Positions 19,726-27,710 of a stretch of DNA of 64,000 bases are shown piece by piece; position 1 is the first letter of the stretch; each line of letters starts with the position of its first letter. This stretch comes from Brevundimonas naejangsanensis DSM 23858. GTDB taxonomy: Bacteria > Pseudomonadota > Alphaproteobacteria > Caulobacterales > Caulobacteraceae. The position numbers and the translations under genes were made by a program. The notes under the pieces were generated by a model. The model had not been told where the DNA came from, ran no database searches, and was given only the letters and a program-made list of their open reading frames with translations. The stretch covers positions 62,001 to 126,000 of the forward strand of contig NZ_ATXN01000006.1 in assembly GCF_000421705.1 (NCBI RefSeq). The letters run 5' to 3'.

Positions 19726-20117
19726 TGCACGGCCTCCACGGCGGCGGCGGCCGCGGCAGACGCCGGTTCGACCGGCTTCTCGACCGGCGGCGGCGCGATT
19801 TCGGGCAAGGTCGCCTCGCCCGCCTGCTTCTTCACATCGACGGGCCCCAGACCGATCTCGCGCGACAGGGCCTCCAGACGGGCGGGCTGCTCCAGCCGCG
19901 TGACTTCGGCGCGCAGCAGGCGGACCCGCTCGCGGTTTTCGCGGATGTCGCGCTCGATGCGGCTGATCTCGGCGCTCTCGCGGGCGGCGGCCGCCTTGGC
20001 GATATAGACCGAGAAGACCAGCGCCAGCACGCAGGCCACGCCGATGATCTCGACACAGCGCACGCCGCGCACCTTCCACTCGAACAGGCGTTTGACGGGG
20101 GCGGGCATGGCGATCAT
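19722..20117 (-). CDS. ftsL: Cell division protein FtsL
   Basis: Small bitopic division protein that connects FtsQB to FtsWI. The 131 residues have a short cytoplasmic N-terminus, one membrane segment (about 21-42) and a periplasmic leucine-zipper-like coil (about 45-85, with [27 protein letters not shown]). The C-terminal 35 residues are Pro/Ala rich. The sequence itself is poorly conserved, so the call rests on size, topology, coil and position between rsmH and ftsI. Overlaps both neighbours by four bases. Confidence 0.88.
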   Translation of the reverse strand: MIAMPAPVKRLFEWKVRGVRCVEIIGVACVLALVFSVYIAKAAAARESAEISRIERDIRENRERVRLLRAEVTRLEQPARLEALSREIGLGPVDVKKQAGEATLPEIAPPPVEKPVEPASAAAAAAVEAVQ

Positions 20118-21076
20118 GCGCTCCTCCCCTTCACCGCGCCCCAGGCCGGGGCGGTGGTGCGAACGCCTGCGCGCAGCTTGGCCGAGCGGGCGCGAGGGTT
20201 GGCGGCCAGTTCGGCCTCGCCCGCCTCGCGCGCGCCCTTGAACATCAGGTCGAAGCTGGGCTTGCGCATCTCGACCGCCACCGGCGCATGGCGCGATCCG
20301 CCCGGCGCATTGCCGGTGCGCTCGGTCAGGAAAGCCTTGACGATGCGGTCTTCCAGCGAGTGGAAGGTCACGACGACCAGCCGGCCGCCCGGCGCCAGCG
20401 TCGCCTCGGCCGCCTCCAGCCCGCGCTCCAGCTCGCCCAACTCATCGTTGACGGCGATGCGCAGGGCCTGAAACACGCGGGTGGCCGGATGGATGGCGGC
20501 GCCGCGGCGCCCGCCCAGAGCCTTCTCCACCACCTCGGCCAGATCGAGCGTGCGGGTGAACGGCTGCTCGACCCGGCGACGCAGGATGGCGGTGGCGACC
20601 CGGCCCGACTGGCGCTCGTCGCCGTACAGCTTGAATATATGGGCCAGCGGCCCGTGGTCCCAGGTGTTGACGATGTCGGCGGCGGTGACGCCCTCATCGC
20701 TCATCCGCATGTCCAGCGGCCCGTCGCGCATGAAGGAAAAGCCGCGCTCGGCCTGATCCAACTGCATGGACGAGACGCCGATGTCGAAGACGGCGCCGTC
20801 CAGCTTCGCCTTGCCGCTCTCCTCGAACGCCTCGGCCAGACCGGAGAACGGCGTGCGGATCAGCTGAAAGCGATCAGGGAAGTCACGCGCCACGGCCTCG
20901 GCGAAAAGCTGCACCGTCGGGTCGCGATCCAGCGCCACCACATCCGCGCCGCGCTCCAGAATGGCGCGCGTATAGCCGCCCGCGCCAAAGGTCGCGTCGA
21001 TGACGACGTCGCCCGCCTTGGGCGCCAGCGCCTCGATCACTTCAGCCAGCAGGACAGGCGCGTGCGGAGAGGTCAT
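20114..21076 (-). CDS. rsmH: 16S rRNA (cytosine-1402-N4) methyltransferase RsmH (MraW)
   Basis: Methylates N4 of C1402 in the decoding centre of 16S rRNA. Start at 21076 ([13 protein letters not shown]) overlaps the mraZ stop by four bases; the longer open frame upstream is mraZ in another frame. The 320 residues carry the SAM site [25 protein letters not shown], the [19 protein letters not shown] block, [14 protein letters not shown] and [14 protein letters not shown]. All are standard for this highly conserved family. Confidence 0.97.
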   Translation of the reverse strand: MTSPHAPVLLAEVIEALAPKAGDVVIDATFGAGGYTRAILERGADVVALDRDPTVQLFAEAVARDFPDRFQLIRTPFSGLAEAFEESGKAKLDGAVFDIGVSSMQLDQAERGFSFMRDGPLDMRMSDEGVTAADIVNTWDHGPLAHIFKLYGDERQSGRVATAILRRRVEQPFTRTLDLAEVVEKALGGRRGAAIHPATRVFQALRIAVNDELGELERGLEAAEATLAPGGRLVVVTFHSLEDRIVKAFLTERTGNAPGGSRHAPVAVEMRKPSFDLMFKGAREAGEAELAANPRARSAKLRAGVRTTAPAWGAVKGRSA

Positions 21077-21549
21077 GCCGCCCCCCCCGCCTTCGCCGCA
21101 GCAGCCTGGCGACGCATCTCGCCGAACTGCTTCAGGCCCTCGCGCGCCATGCGTCGCTGCTCGGCGCGGTGCGCGGCCCACTTGTCCTTGTTCCAGATCT
21201 GAAAGCGTTCGCCGACGCCGTAGATGACGACCGTGTCGGACAGGTCGACCTCGGCGCACAGATGTTCCGGCAGGGTGATGCGCCCGCCCGAGTCATAGGC
21301 CAGCGGCTTTTGCTCGCCGAAGATCGAGGCTTCCAGCGCCGAGCGGTAGGGATCGCCAAAAGGCAGGCTTTCGATCACTGCGCGGTACTCGGCGAACAGC
21401 TTGTCCCCGCCCGCTTCCAGACAGTCGGCTTCGATGGAGGGGAAGCAGAATACGCCATGCTCGGCGCCGTTCTCAGCCGTGCGGAATTCCTGAGGGATCA
21501 GGAGACGGCGCTTGCCGTCCAGCTGCTTCTCGTAGGTCGAGAGAAACAC
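21073..21549 (-). CDS. mraZ: Transcriptional regulator MraZ
   Basis: First gene of the dcw cluster; MraZ is a ring-forming DNA-binding protein that regulates the cluster in E. coli. The 158 residues contain two SpoVT/AbrB-like repeats with the expected [17 protein letters not shown] segment near the N-terminus and [13 protein letters not shown] near the middle. The start codon is GTG (21547-21549), preceded by a GGGCAGGG-like ribosome site. The C-terminus is an Ala-rich charged helix. Its own candidate operator, four TGGG repeats, lies about 90-125 bases upstream over the promoter, so autoregulation is likely. Confidence 0.95.
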   Translation of the reverse strand: MFLSTYEKQLDGKRRLLIPQEFRTAENGAEHGVFCFPSIEADCLEAGGDKLFAEYRAVIESLPFGDPYRSALEASIFGEQKPLAYDSGGRITLPEHLCAEVDLSDTVVIYGVGERFQIWNKDKWAAHRAEQRRMAREGLKQFGEMRRQAAAAKAGGAA

Positions 21550-21638
21550 GCCCTGCCCAATCGAACCCTGCGGCCCGTCCCTGAAATCCGTTGAAGAAAA
21601 CCCACGCGTCGGGCGTTCGGCCCCTACTCATGAGCCAT

Positions 21639-21672
21639 TGGGATAGCATGGGACAGAATGGGCCTCAATGGG
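21639..21672. promoter_or_regulatory. Candidate MraZ operator: four TGGG repeats at 10-bp period
   Basis: TGGG occurs on the plus strand at 21639, 21649, 21659 and 21669, exactly ten bases apart. E. coli MraZ is known to bind direct TGGGN repeats separated by five bases upstream of mraZ. The repeats here overlap the predicted mraZ promoter. Confidence 0.78.
21640..21668 (-). promoter_or_regulatory. Predicted mraZ/dcw promoter (Caulobacter housekeeping sigma type)
   Basis: On the minus strand TTGAGGC (21668-21662), 14 bases, then GCTATCCC (21647-21640). This fits the Caulobacter housekeeping pattern TTGACGS-N10-14-GCTANAWC with one mismatch in the -35 and two in the -10. It would start transcription near 21632, giving a leader of about 80 bases to the mraZ GTG. 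Confidence 0.6.
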
Positions 21673-21734
21673 ATTAGTTGACGCCCTTTAACCTAATTTG
21701 CGGTTCGTTCGTCGCGTCGAGGACTGTAAAATCA

Positions 21735-21749
21735 GAACATACATAGAAC
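21735..21749. promoter_or_regulatory. Candidate LexA (SOS) box GTTC-N7-GTTC
   Basis: On the minus strand GTTC-TATGTAT-GTTC, the known alphaproteobacterial LexA half-site arrangement. It overlaps a second possible promoter, TTGTTC (21751-21746), 17 bases, TACAGT (21728-21723), pointing toward mraZ. About one chance match to this pattern is expected in a window of this size and composition. Confidence 0.45.
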
Positions 21750-21817
21750 AAAATGAGTATTCACAGGCTGTGGACGGGTTCTAACGCCTTGATTTCAACG
21801 GAATGGTTAACGAGTAA

Positions 21818-22018
21818 CCCTCTCCCGATGGGAGAGGGCTTGAGCCTCCAAGAGCGAAGCGATTGGTGAAGGCGAAAGGGTGAGGGTTCGCGGGTGACGT
21901 CGGCCAAAGGCCGTGGCGCGACGGCTTACGCCGACTGACAGGACAAGCCCCTCACCCTTTCGCTTGGCGGATCGCCTTCGGCTCTCCGAAGCTCAAGCCC
22001 TCTCCCGCCGGGAGAGGG
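21818..22018. repeat. Large palindromic repeat element between mraZ and rnpB
   Basis: About 201 bases with self-palindromic ends CCCTCTCCC-GAT-GGGAGAGGG (21818-21838) and CCCTCTCCC-GCC-GGGAGAGGG (21998-22018). Inner inverted pairs include GGGCTTGAGC against GCTCAAGCCC and CGAAAGGGTGAGGG against CCCTCACCCTTTCG. It could fold into one long imperfect hairpin. It sits in the 490-base gap upstream of mraZ and just downstream of the 3' end of rnpB, so it could separate the two transcripts. Confidence 0.85.
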
Positions 22019-22039
22019 TCAGTTGTCCCTGAAATAAAC

Positions 22040-22422
22040 ACCAGACGGCCTGTAAGCCGGGTTCTGTTCCGCCCGAAAGCGGCGACGATCATTCCTCTGG
22101 GCCGCCCATTGCTGGACAGCTCTCGCGACCTACCCGGACATCTGGGGCGGTGAACCCTGCGGAGCGAGCCCCGCGCGATGTCCCTATTTGGTCTTGCTCC
22201 AGGCGGGGCTTGCCATGCCGTCGACGTTGCCGCCGACGCGGTGGGCTCTTACCCCACCCTTTCACCCTTGCCTGAGCCGAAGCCCAGGCGGTTTGCTTTC
22301 TGTGGCGCTGTCCCTCGGGTCACCCCGGGCGGGCGTTACCCGCCGCCTTTTCACCGTGGAGCCCGGACTTTCCTCGACAGGAGCAAGCCCCCGCCGCGAC
22401 CGCCCGGCCGTCTGGCGAGCGC
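22040..22422 (-). ncRNA. rnpB: RNase P RNA (bacterial type A)
   Basis: The catalytic RNA that trims tRNA 5' ends. On the minus strand it shows the universal GAGGAAAGTCCGGGCTCCAC near the 5' end (22375-22356) and ACAGAACCCGGCTTACAG near the 3' end (22067-22050). The terminal helix pairs CCAGACGGCC (5') with GGCCGTCTGG (3', 22050-22041). About 380 bases is normal for type A. Ends are judged from the terminal helix and may be off by a few bases. The gene is only about 25 bases from the amidase stop, so its promoter must lie within the end of that gene. Confidence 0.93.
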
Positions 22423-22447
22423 TAGATGCGCGCGATAGGGCGCCGCG

Positions 22448-23209
22448 TCAATCCAGAACCCCCGTCACGCTCTCAACCGAGGCCAGTTGGAGCAACCCCA
22501 CCAGACGCGCGCGCGTCTCGCCATCGGCGACGCCATCCACCCGATCCGGCCGCCAGTGGCGCTGGAAGGCCTCGACCGTCAGGCGTGTCTCGTCGTCATA
22601 GGCGCCGCCGGGCTGAACCCCATAGCCCAGCCGGTGCAGGCCCGAACGCAGGACAATGACGCCCAGCCCCTCGTCGCCCGGCGACAGGGGCGCGCCCAGG
22701 GCGCCGATACGCTCGGGCGCCGGATCAAACCACAGGCCGTGCCCGGCCTCGGCCAGACGCTTCCAGGGGAAGAGCTCGCCGGGATCCTGTTTGCGCTCGG
22801 GCGCCATGTCGGAGTGGCCGATGATGCGAGCGTCAGGGATGGACCAGCGGGTGCGGATGTCCGCCACGAGAGCGATCACCGCCTCGATCTGCGGTTCGGG
22901 AAACAGGCGATAGCCGAACTCATGGCCCGGATTGACGATCTCGATGCCGATGGAGGCGGCGTTGACGTCGGTCTCGCCCTGCCAGGCGCCGCGCCCGGCG
23001 TGCCAGGCCCGGCGCTCTTCGGCCACCAGACGCAGGATGGAGCCGTCCTCATCGACGACATAGTGGGCCGAGACCTTGGCCTCGGCGTCGCGCAGGCGCG
23101 CGATCGCCGCCTCGGCTGTCTGCATGCCGGTATAGTGCAGCACCAGCATGTCCGGCGGGCCGCGCCGGGCGTCGAAGTTTGGAGAAGGCGCGTCGGTGTA
23201 GGCGGTCAT
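22448..23209 (-). CDS. N-acetylmuramoyl-L-alanine amidase (Amidase_2) with peptidoglycan-binding domain
   Basis: A 253-residue AmpD/AmiD-type zinc amidase that cleaves the bond between MurNAc and L-Ala. Zinc ligands are recognisable as His25 (VLHYTG), His132 (IIGHSDMAPERK) and Asp142 (KQDPG), with Glu90 in SIGIEIVNPG as a likely catalytic residue. The last about 70 residues (VIVLRSGLHRLGYGVQPGG...FQRHWRPDRVDG) form a PG_binding_1 helical domain. No signal peptide is visible, so it may act in the cytoplasm on recycled muropeptides, although the wall-binding domain is more usual in exported enzymes. A small membrane protein gene lies ten bases upstream. Confidence 0.92.
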   Translation of the reverse strand: MTAYTDAPSPNFDARRGPPDMLVLHYTGMQTAEAAIARLRDAEAKVSAHYVVDEDGSILRLVAEERRAWHAGRGAWQGETDVNAASIGIEIVNPGHEFGYRLFPEPQIEAVIALVADIRTRWSIPDARIIGHSDMAPERKQDPGELFPWKRLAEAGHGLWFDPAPERIGALGAPLSPGDEGLGVIVLRSGLHRLGYGVQPGGAYDDETRLTVEAFQRHWRPDRVDGVADGETRARLVGLLQLASVESVTGVLD

Positions 23210-23219
23210 GAGGGGCCGA

Positions 23220-23543
23220 TCAGCGCCCTTCCTTTTCCCAGCCGTAGGTCACCCAGGTGTCGCCGACTTTACGCGCGTCGATGACGCCATCGTCGCGACG
23301 GCGACGAGCGGTCATGGCGCGGCGGGCGCGCAGGGCGAAACCGGCGAAGAAGACCAGAACCCCGCCGACAATGGCGATCATGGCGACGGCGGCGGCGGTG
23401 AAGACGGCCAGCAGGGCGCCCACGGTCACGGCCAACGCCGTGGCGACCAGCCCCGCCGCCCAGACGAAGGGCGCCAGCAGGCCGGAACCGGGCCGACGGC
23501 GCGCGTTGAAACCCAGCGGGCCCATCGGGTCGGAGTTGATCAT
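23220..23543 (-). CDS. Hypothetical two-helix membrane protein
   Basis: A 107-residue protein with two adjacent hydrophobic segments (about 22-45 and 47-70) followed by an Arg-rich stretch (RARRAMTARRRRDDG) and a soluble tail ending in TWVTYGWEKEGR. I do not recognise the family. The start is put at ATG 23543 because the frame upstream of it, to 23600, looks unlike the rest. It is ten bases upstream of the amidase gene on the same strand, so the two are probably an operon. The positive-inside rule would put the Arg cluster in the cytoplasm. Confidence 0.65.
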   Translation of the reverse strand: MINSDPMGPLGFNARRRPGSGLLAPFVWAAGLVATALAVTVGALLAVFTAAAVAMIAIVGGVLVFFAGFALRARRAMTARRRRDDGVIDARKVGDTWVTYGWEKEGR

Positions 23544-23662
23544 GAACTCAAAGCCTCTCTCAGCGTCCTGATGAACGCCTGAAGCGCAATGTCGGTCCAT
23601 CGACCTGAACGGTCAATGCACTGCGACATCACGCGTCAGTCACATTCGCGATCGCCAGACCG

Positions 23663-25462
23663 TCAGAAGGCCGGTTGATCCGCCAGAACCACGGCGCCGC
23701 GGCTGCGCATCCGGTCGACCTCGACGCGGTTCAGCATGGCCTGGGCGGCCGGATCGCCCATCACCTGACCGACCTTGACCATGGCGTCTGCCGCCTGGCC
23801 CGAGGCGCCGAAGGCCGTGGCGATGGCCTCCCACGGCGACTGAGGCTGCGGGAAGCGCTTGAAGCGGACGCTTTCAGCTGCCGGAATCTTGGCCAGTTCA
23901 CGCGCCTTGGCCACAGCCTCTTCCAGACCGCCGAGTTGATCGACCAGACCCAGGCCGTGCGCCTGGGCACCGGTCCAGACGCGGCCCTTGGCGATCTCGC
24001 GCACCCGCTCGACCGGCAGTTTGCGGCCCTTGGCCACGCGAGCGACGAACTCTTCGTAGATGCGGTCCATCGAGGCGGCGAAGGCCGCGCGCTGGCCCTG
24101 ATCGAAACCCTGCGTCGGCGAGAAGGCGTCGGCGTAGTCGCCGCCGACCGACAGGCCGCGCATGTCGACGCCGAAACGGCCCAGCGCATCGGCCAGCACG
24201 AACTTGCCGCCGAAGACGCCGATCGAGCCGGTCAGGGTCGAGGGCTGGGCCACGATCCAGTCGGCCTCGGAGCTGATCCAGTAGCCGCCGGACGCCGCAT
24301 AGGCGCCCATCGACACCACCACCGGCTTGCCCGCCGCCTTGGCCGCGCGCACGGCGGCCAGAACCTGCTCCGACGCTTCCGGCGAGCCGCCCGGTGAAGA
24401 GACGCGGAAGACGATGGCCTTCACGTCCTTGTCCTCGATCGCCTGATAGATGGCCTTGGCGGTGTCGTCCGAGCGGATGCTGGTCCCGCCGCCGAAGGGC
24501 GAATCGTTGGAGCCGCGACCGGTCATGATGGCGCCTTCGCCGCCGACGATGGCGATGGCCGACTTGCCCGAGCCCGAGCCCGAAGTCGTGCGCGCGCCCT
24601 TCATCGAGGCGTATTCGCCGAATTTGACGATCTTGGCGTTCTTGCCCGCCTTTTCCTTGGCGGCGGCCTCGGCTTCCTCGACCTGGCCGATCTTGTCGAC
24701 CAGCTTCAGCGACAGGGCCTGATCGGCCGAATAGGGACCGGCCTCAATAGCAGCCTTCAGGGCCTCGGGTGTGGTCTTGCGGTCGCGGGCGACATTGGCG
24801 ACGGCGCTGTCGTAGATGGAGCCCATCCAGGCCAGCATGGCCTCGCGGTGCGGGGCGGTGAAGTCGCTCTGCGTATATTCGTTGACGGCGTTCTTATACT
24901 CATAGCGCTGTTCGAAGTCGGCCTTGACGCCATACTTCTGGAAGGCGCGGCCCAGGAAGACGCTGTCCGCCGCCAGACCCACGGCCTGGAAGTTCGCTGT
25001 GTTCTGCAACCACAGCTGATCGGCGCTGGAGGCGACCATATAGCTGGACATGACCGCGCCCACCGGCATGAAGCCCTGGCTGTGTGCGATCACCGTCTTG
25101 CCCGAAGCGCGGAAGCGGGCGATCGCCTGACGCACCTCATCGGCCGAGGCGGGCGTCATGCCGGCTTCGGGCGCGCGCAGCAGCAGCACCTTGACGTTGT
25201 CGTCGGCCGCCGCCTGAGCCAGCACGTCCACGACCTGAACCACCGACAGGCTGGGGCCGCTGAAGGCCGCGAAGGGGTTGGTCGGCGTCTGGTCGGTCAG
25301 GCCGCTGCGCAGGTCCAGTTCCAGCACAGTGTGCGCGGGCGTCGAAGGCTTGGACGCGCCGGCCGCCATGGCGAAGAAGATCAGCGCCACCACGGGCAGG
25401 ACGACGAAGAAGGCCACAAGCCCGGCGAAGACGCCCAGCATGGTGAGGAAGAACTGCTTCAT
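23663..25462 (-). CDS. sppA: Signal peptide peptidase SppA (67 kDa type)
   Basis: Membrane-bound serine protease that degrades cleaved signal peptides in the periplasm-facing membrane leaflet. The 599 residues give the double-domain (67K) form: an N-terminal membrane anchor (about 5-34), an N-terminal domain with the catalytic Lys190 in YEYKNAVNEY, and a C-terminal domain with FRVSSPGGSPEASE and nucleophile Ser391 in MGAYAASGGYWIS. These match the Lys/Ser dyad of E. coli SppA. It stands alone, with a palindromic repeat upstream at 25567. Confidence 0.95.
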   Translation of the reverse strand: MKQFFLTMLGVFAGLVAFFVVLPVVALIFFAMAAGASKPSTPAHTVLELDLRSGLTDQTPTNPFAAFSGPSLSVVQVVDVLAQAAADDNVKVLLLRAPEAGMTPASADEVRQAIARFRASGKTVIAHSQGFMPVGAVMSSYMVASSADQLWLQNTANFQAVGLAADSVFLGRAFQKYGVKADFEQRYEYKNAVNEYTQSDFTAPHREAMLAWMGSIYDSAVANVARDRKTTPEALKAAIEAGPYSADQALSLKLVDKIGQVEEAEAAAKEKAGKNAKIVKFGEYASMKGARTTSGSGSGKSAIAIVGGEGAIMTGRGSNDSPFGGGTSIRSDDTAKAIYQAIEDKDVKAIVFRVSSPGGSPEASEQVLAAVRAAKAAGKPVVVSMGAYAASGGYWISSEADWIVAQPSTLTGSIGVFGGKFVLADALGRFGVDMRGLSVGGDYADAFSPTQGFDQGQRAAFAASMDRIYEEFVARVAKGRKLPVERVREIAKGRVWTGAQAHGLGLVDQLGGLEEAVAKARELAKIPAAESVRFKRFPQPQSPWEAIATAFGASGQAADAMVKVGQVMGDPAAQAMLNRVEVDRMRSRGAVVLADQPAF

Positions 25463-25566
25463 GGGAAGGCGTGCGTCCAGGATCGCGGCCAGAGGCGGCC
25501 AAGCGTGAGGATAGAGGCCGCGCCCGCCGCGTCAAATGAACGGACGGTAATGAAGCCAAACAAAAA

Positions 25567-25587
25567 CCCTCTCCCGCCGGGAGAGGG
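25567..25587. repeat. Short palindromic repeat (CCCTCTCCC-GCC-GGGAGAGGG)
   Basis: A perfect nine-base stem just after the SIMPL gene stop and upstream of sppA, of the same family as the ones at 10090 and 21818-22018. Confidence 0.8.
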
Positions 25588-25609
25588 TTCAAGTCATATC
25601 GAAGTGACA

Positions 25610-26368
25610 TCACCGCCCGATATCATAGGTCCCGCTGATGTCGATGCGGACCGACAGTTCTCCGGCCGAAACCGGGGTCGAGGCGCCGGCGTCCATCGAG
25701 GCGGCGCGGGCGTACATGGCCTGCGGGCGCACTTCGGGCACATAGCCGCCGCCTTCGGTCAGTGAGCGCACCTGACCCAGTTGCACGCCCATGGCGTCGG
25801 CGTACAGACGCGCCTTGTCCTGCAGGGCGCGCACGGCCAGCACGCGGGCCTGATCCTCGGCCGCCTTAGGATCCTTCAGGCCGAAGCTGATGCCGTCGAT
25901 CTGGTTGACGCCCGCGCCGACCACGGCGTCGGCGGTCGCGCCGACCTTGGTCAGGTCGTTGATGACCACGGTGACGCGGTTCGAGGCCTGATAGCCGCGC
26001 AGTTTGGGCGATTCGTTCTGCTGATAATCATATTGCGCCGACAGGTTCAGGCCCGAGGTCTGGATGTCGCGCTCGGCGATCCCGGCGCGGCGCAGGGCGG
26101 CGATGACCCGCGTCATCTGCTGGGCGTTCTGGGCCATGGCCTCCTGGGCCGTCGGCGCCTCGGTCACCACGCCGAAGTTGATCGTCGCCTGATCCGGCGC
26201 GACCTTGACCTCGCCATAGGCCGAAAGGTTCAGGGCGGGTTGTTGAGCCATGGCGTGCACCTGGATCGGAGAAGCGCCGCCGGGCTGGGATTGAGCAGAT
26301 ACGACGGCCGGCGCCGCCAAGGTCATCAGGGCCGTGCCCAACATCAAGGCGCGTGCGGTGCGGGTCAT
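25610..26368 (-). CDS. SIMPL-domain (DUF541) periplasmic protein
   Basis: A 252-residue exported protein. The start at 26368 is chosen because it has a GGAG site and begins a signal peptide (MTRTARALMLGTALMTLAAPAVVSA, cut after about residue 25). The mature part is a DUF541/SIMPL domain: LNLSAYGEVKVAPDQATINFGV, AQNAQQMTRVIAALRRAGIAERDIQTSGLNL, YQASNRVTVVI and GINQIDGISFGL-like segments. Family members have been linked to oxidative stress or envelope maintenance, without a fixed biochemical role. Same strand as sppA, about 147 bases apart. Confidence 0.88.
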   Translation of the reverse strand: MTRTARALMLGTALMTLAAPAVVSAQSQPGGASPIQVHAMAQQPALNLSAYGEVKVAPDQATINFGVVTEAPTAQEAMAQNAQQMTRVIAALRRAGIAERDIQTSGLNLSAQYDYQQNESPKLRGYQASNRVTVVINDLTKVGATADAVVGAGVNQIDGISFGLKDPKAAEDQARVLAVRALQDKARLYADAMGVQLGQVRSLTEGGGYVPEVRPQAMYARAASMDAGASTPVSAGELSVRIDISGTYDIGR

Positions 26369-26558
26369 GGGGAGGTCTCCGTCGAAATCGTTCGGGCGGG
26401 CGTGTTCGCCAGCCACGGCACAACTTGGCCGTTTCAAGCTGAACAAACGCAAAAGGCCCCTGTGCAGGTTCCATTCATCGGCGTGAAAAGCGTGACAGGT
26501 CCAAGGCGGCTTTGCAGCCGACGCGCCGCCTGCTAGGCACGGCTTGCGCGCGTTTCGG

Positions 26559-26634
26559 GGGCGTGTAGCTCAATGGTTAGAGCCGACCGCTCATAACGGT
26601 CTGGTTGGGGGTTCGAGTCCCTCCACGCCCACCA
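26559..26634 (+). tRNA. tRNA with CAU anticodon, probably tRNA-Ile2 (lysidine)
   Basis: A complete cloverleaf of 76 bases including an encoded CCA. The acceptor stem GGGCGTG/CACGCCC pairs fully, including position 1 with 72, which excludes the initiator tRNA. The anticodon loop is CTCATAA with anticodon CAT. The loop and the following GGTCTGGTTG resemble E. coli tRNA-Ile2 more than elongator tRNA-Met, so C34 is probably converted to lysidine by TilS to read AUA. Met remains possible. Confidence 0.9.
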
Positions 26635-26714
26635 TTCTCCATGAGGCGCCGCCGCGACCGGCCCTCTGTTTCACAGGCCTTCCGTCCGGCCGGGGTTCGT
26701 GGCAGTGGGGCGTG

Positions 26715-27380
26715 ATGACGTCGCCTAAAGCCCCTGCCTCAAAAGCTCCCGGCAAGCCTGATCGCCCCTTCCCCACCCTGTTGCTGGAGCTGGAGGCGCG
26801 GGCGACCTGGGACGGTCATGTCTGCGGGGTTGATGAAGCGGGTCGCGGACCGTGGGCCGGGCCGGTGTCGGCGGCGGCGGTGATCCTGAACCCCGACGAC
26901 CTGCCGCCGGGTATCGACGATTCCAAGGCCCTGACCGAAAAGCGCCGCACGGTGCTGGAGATCGACATCAAGGCGCGCGCCCTGGCCTGGGGCGTCGGCT
27001 TCGCCTCGGTCGAGGAGATCGACGAACTGAATATCCTGCATGCGACGGGTCTTGCCATGCGCCGAGCGGTCGAGGCCCTGGCCCATCCGCCGGTCCACGC
27101 CCTGGTGGACGGCAACTACCGCTTTCCGCTGCCCTGTGCGGTGACCCCGGTGGTCAAGGGCGACAGCCTGTCCCTGTCGATCGCGGCGGCCTCGATCCTG
27201 GCCAAGACGGCGCGGGATCGGCTGATGATCGAGATGGATGCGACCTATCCGGGCTACGGCTTCGCCAGCCACAAGGGCTACAACGCGCCCATCCATCAGA
27301 AGGCTCTGCAGACGCTGGGCCCCTGCCCCGCGCACCGCCGCAGCTGGACGCCAATCCGGGCCTTGCTGGAAGCCGCCTGA
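26715..27380 (+). CDS. rnhB: Ribonuclease HII
   Basis: Cleaves the RNA strand of RNA-DNA hybrids and incises at single ribonucleotides in DNA. The 221 residues have the acidic metal-binding set Asp40 and Glu41 ([13 protein letters not shown]), Asp132 (LVDGNY) and Asp150 ([22 protein letters not shown]), and the C-terminal [10 protein letters not shown]. The start at 26715 gives an N-terminal tail of about 35 residues before the core; the frame is open further upstream across the tRNA, so this ATG is the first reasonable one. Gene stands alone on the plus strand. Confidence 0.95.
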   Translation: MTSPKAPASKAPGKPDRPFPTLLLELEARATWDGHVCGVDEAGRGPWAGPVSAAAVILNPDDLPPGIDDSKALTEKRRTVLEIDIKARALAWGVGFASVEEIDELNILHATGLAMRRAVEALAHPPVHALVDGNYRFPLPCAVTPVVKGDSLSLSIAAASILAKTARDRLMIEMDATYPGYGFASHKGYNAPIHQKALQTLGPCPAHRRSWTPIRALLEAA

Positions 27381-27398
27381 TAGAGCTTCGCTTGCGCT

Positions 27399-27641
27399 CT
27401 AGACTGACAGGGCGCCGCCCAGCATCATCCCCATGAGCCCCGCCACAAGGGCGCCGAGCAGGAAGATGGTCCATCCATCGAGCCCGCGATCGACGCTGTT
27501 GGTCCGCGGAGCCTGAACCGCAGGCGTAATCCTGGACACAGGCGTCCTTCGGCCGAACCTGGCGACGGCTTCCTGTTCTTCAACAGGGCGGCGAGAGATG
27601 TCGAAATCACTCTGGGCACGGGGAGAAGCAAACGAACGCAT
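27399..27641 (-). CDS. Hypothetical small membrane protein
   Basis: An 80-residue frame with a charged N-terminal half rich in Arg and Ser and one C-terminal hydrophobic segment (about 57-78, WTIFLLGALVAGLMGMMLGGAL). No family is recognised and no strong ribosome site precedes the ATG. It would be a tail-anchored or single-span inner-membrane protein. It lies 69 bases downstream of the methyltransferase gene on the same strand and converges on rnhB. Coding character is moderate. Confidence 0.5.
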   Translation of the reverse strand: MRSFASPRAQSDFDISRRPVEEQEAVARFGRRTPVSRITPAVQAPRTNSVDRGLDGWTIFLLGALVAGLMGMMLGGALSV

Positions 27642-27710
27642 GACAGCAAGAACGACAAGCCACCGCCTTCGTTCCTTGGGCCTCGACTGAAGAATCTATC
27701 CGGCTTCAGG

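Noticed and set aside
19726..20079. N-terminal extension of ftsI by about 118 codons
   Set aside because: The stretch is ftsL read in another frame; ATG 19725 overlaps the ftsL stop in the same ATGA way as the other dcw junctions.
21804..21811. TTAACCAT half-site on the minus strand, a possible CtrA site before mraZ
   Set aside because: No second TTAA lies at the right distance; the flank is the start of a palindromic repeat. Too weak to call.
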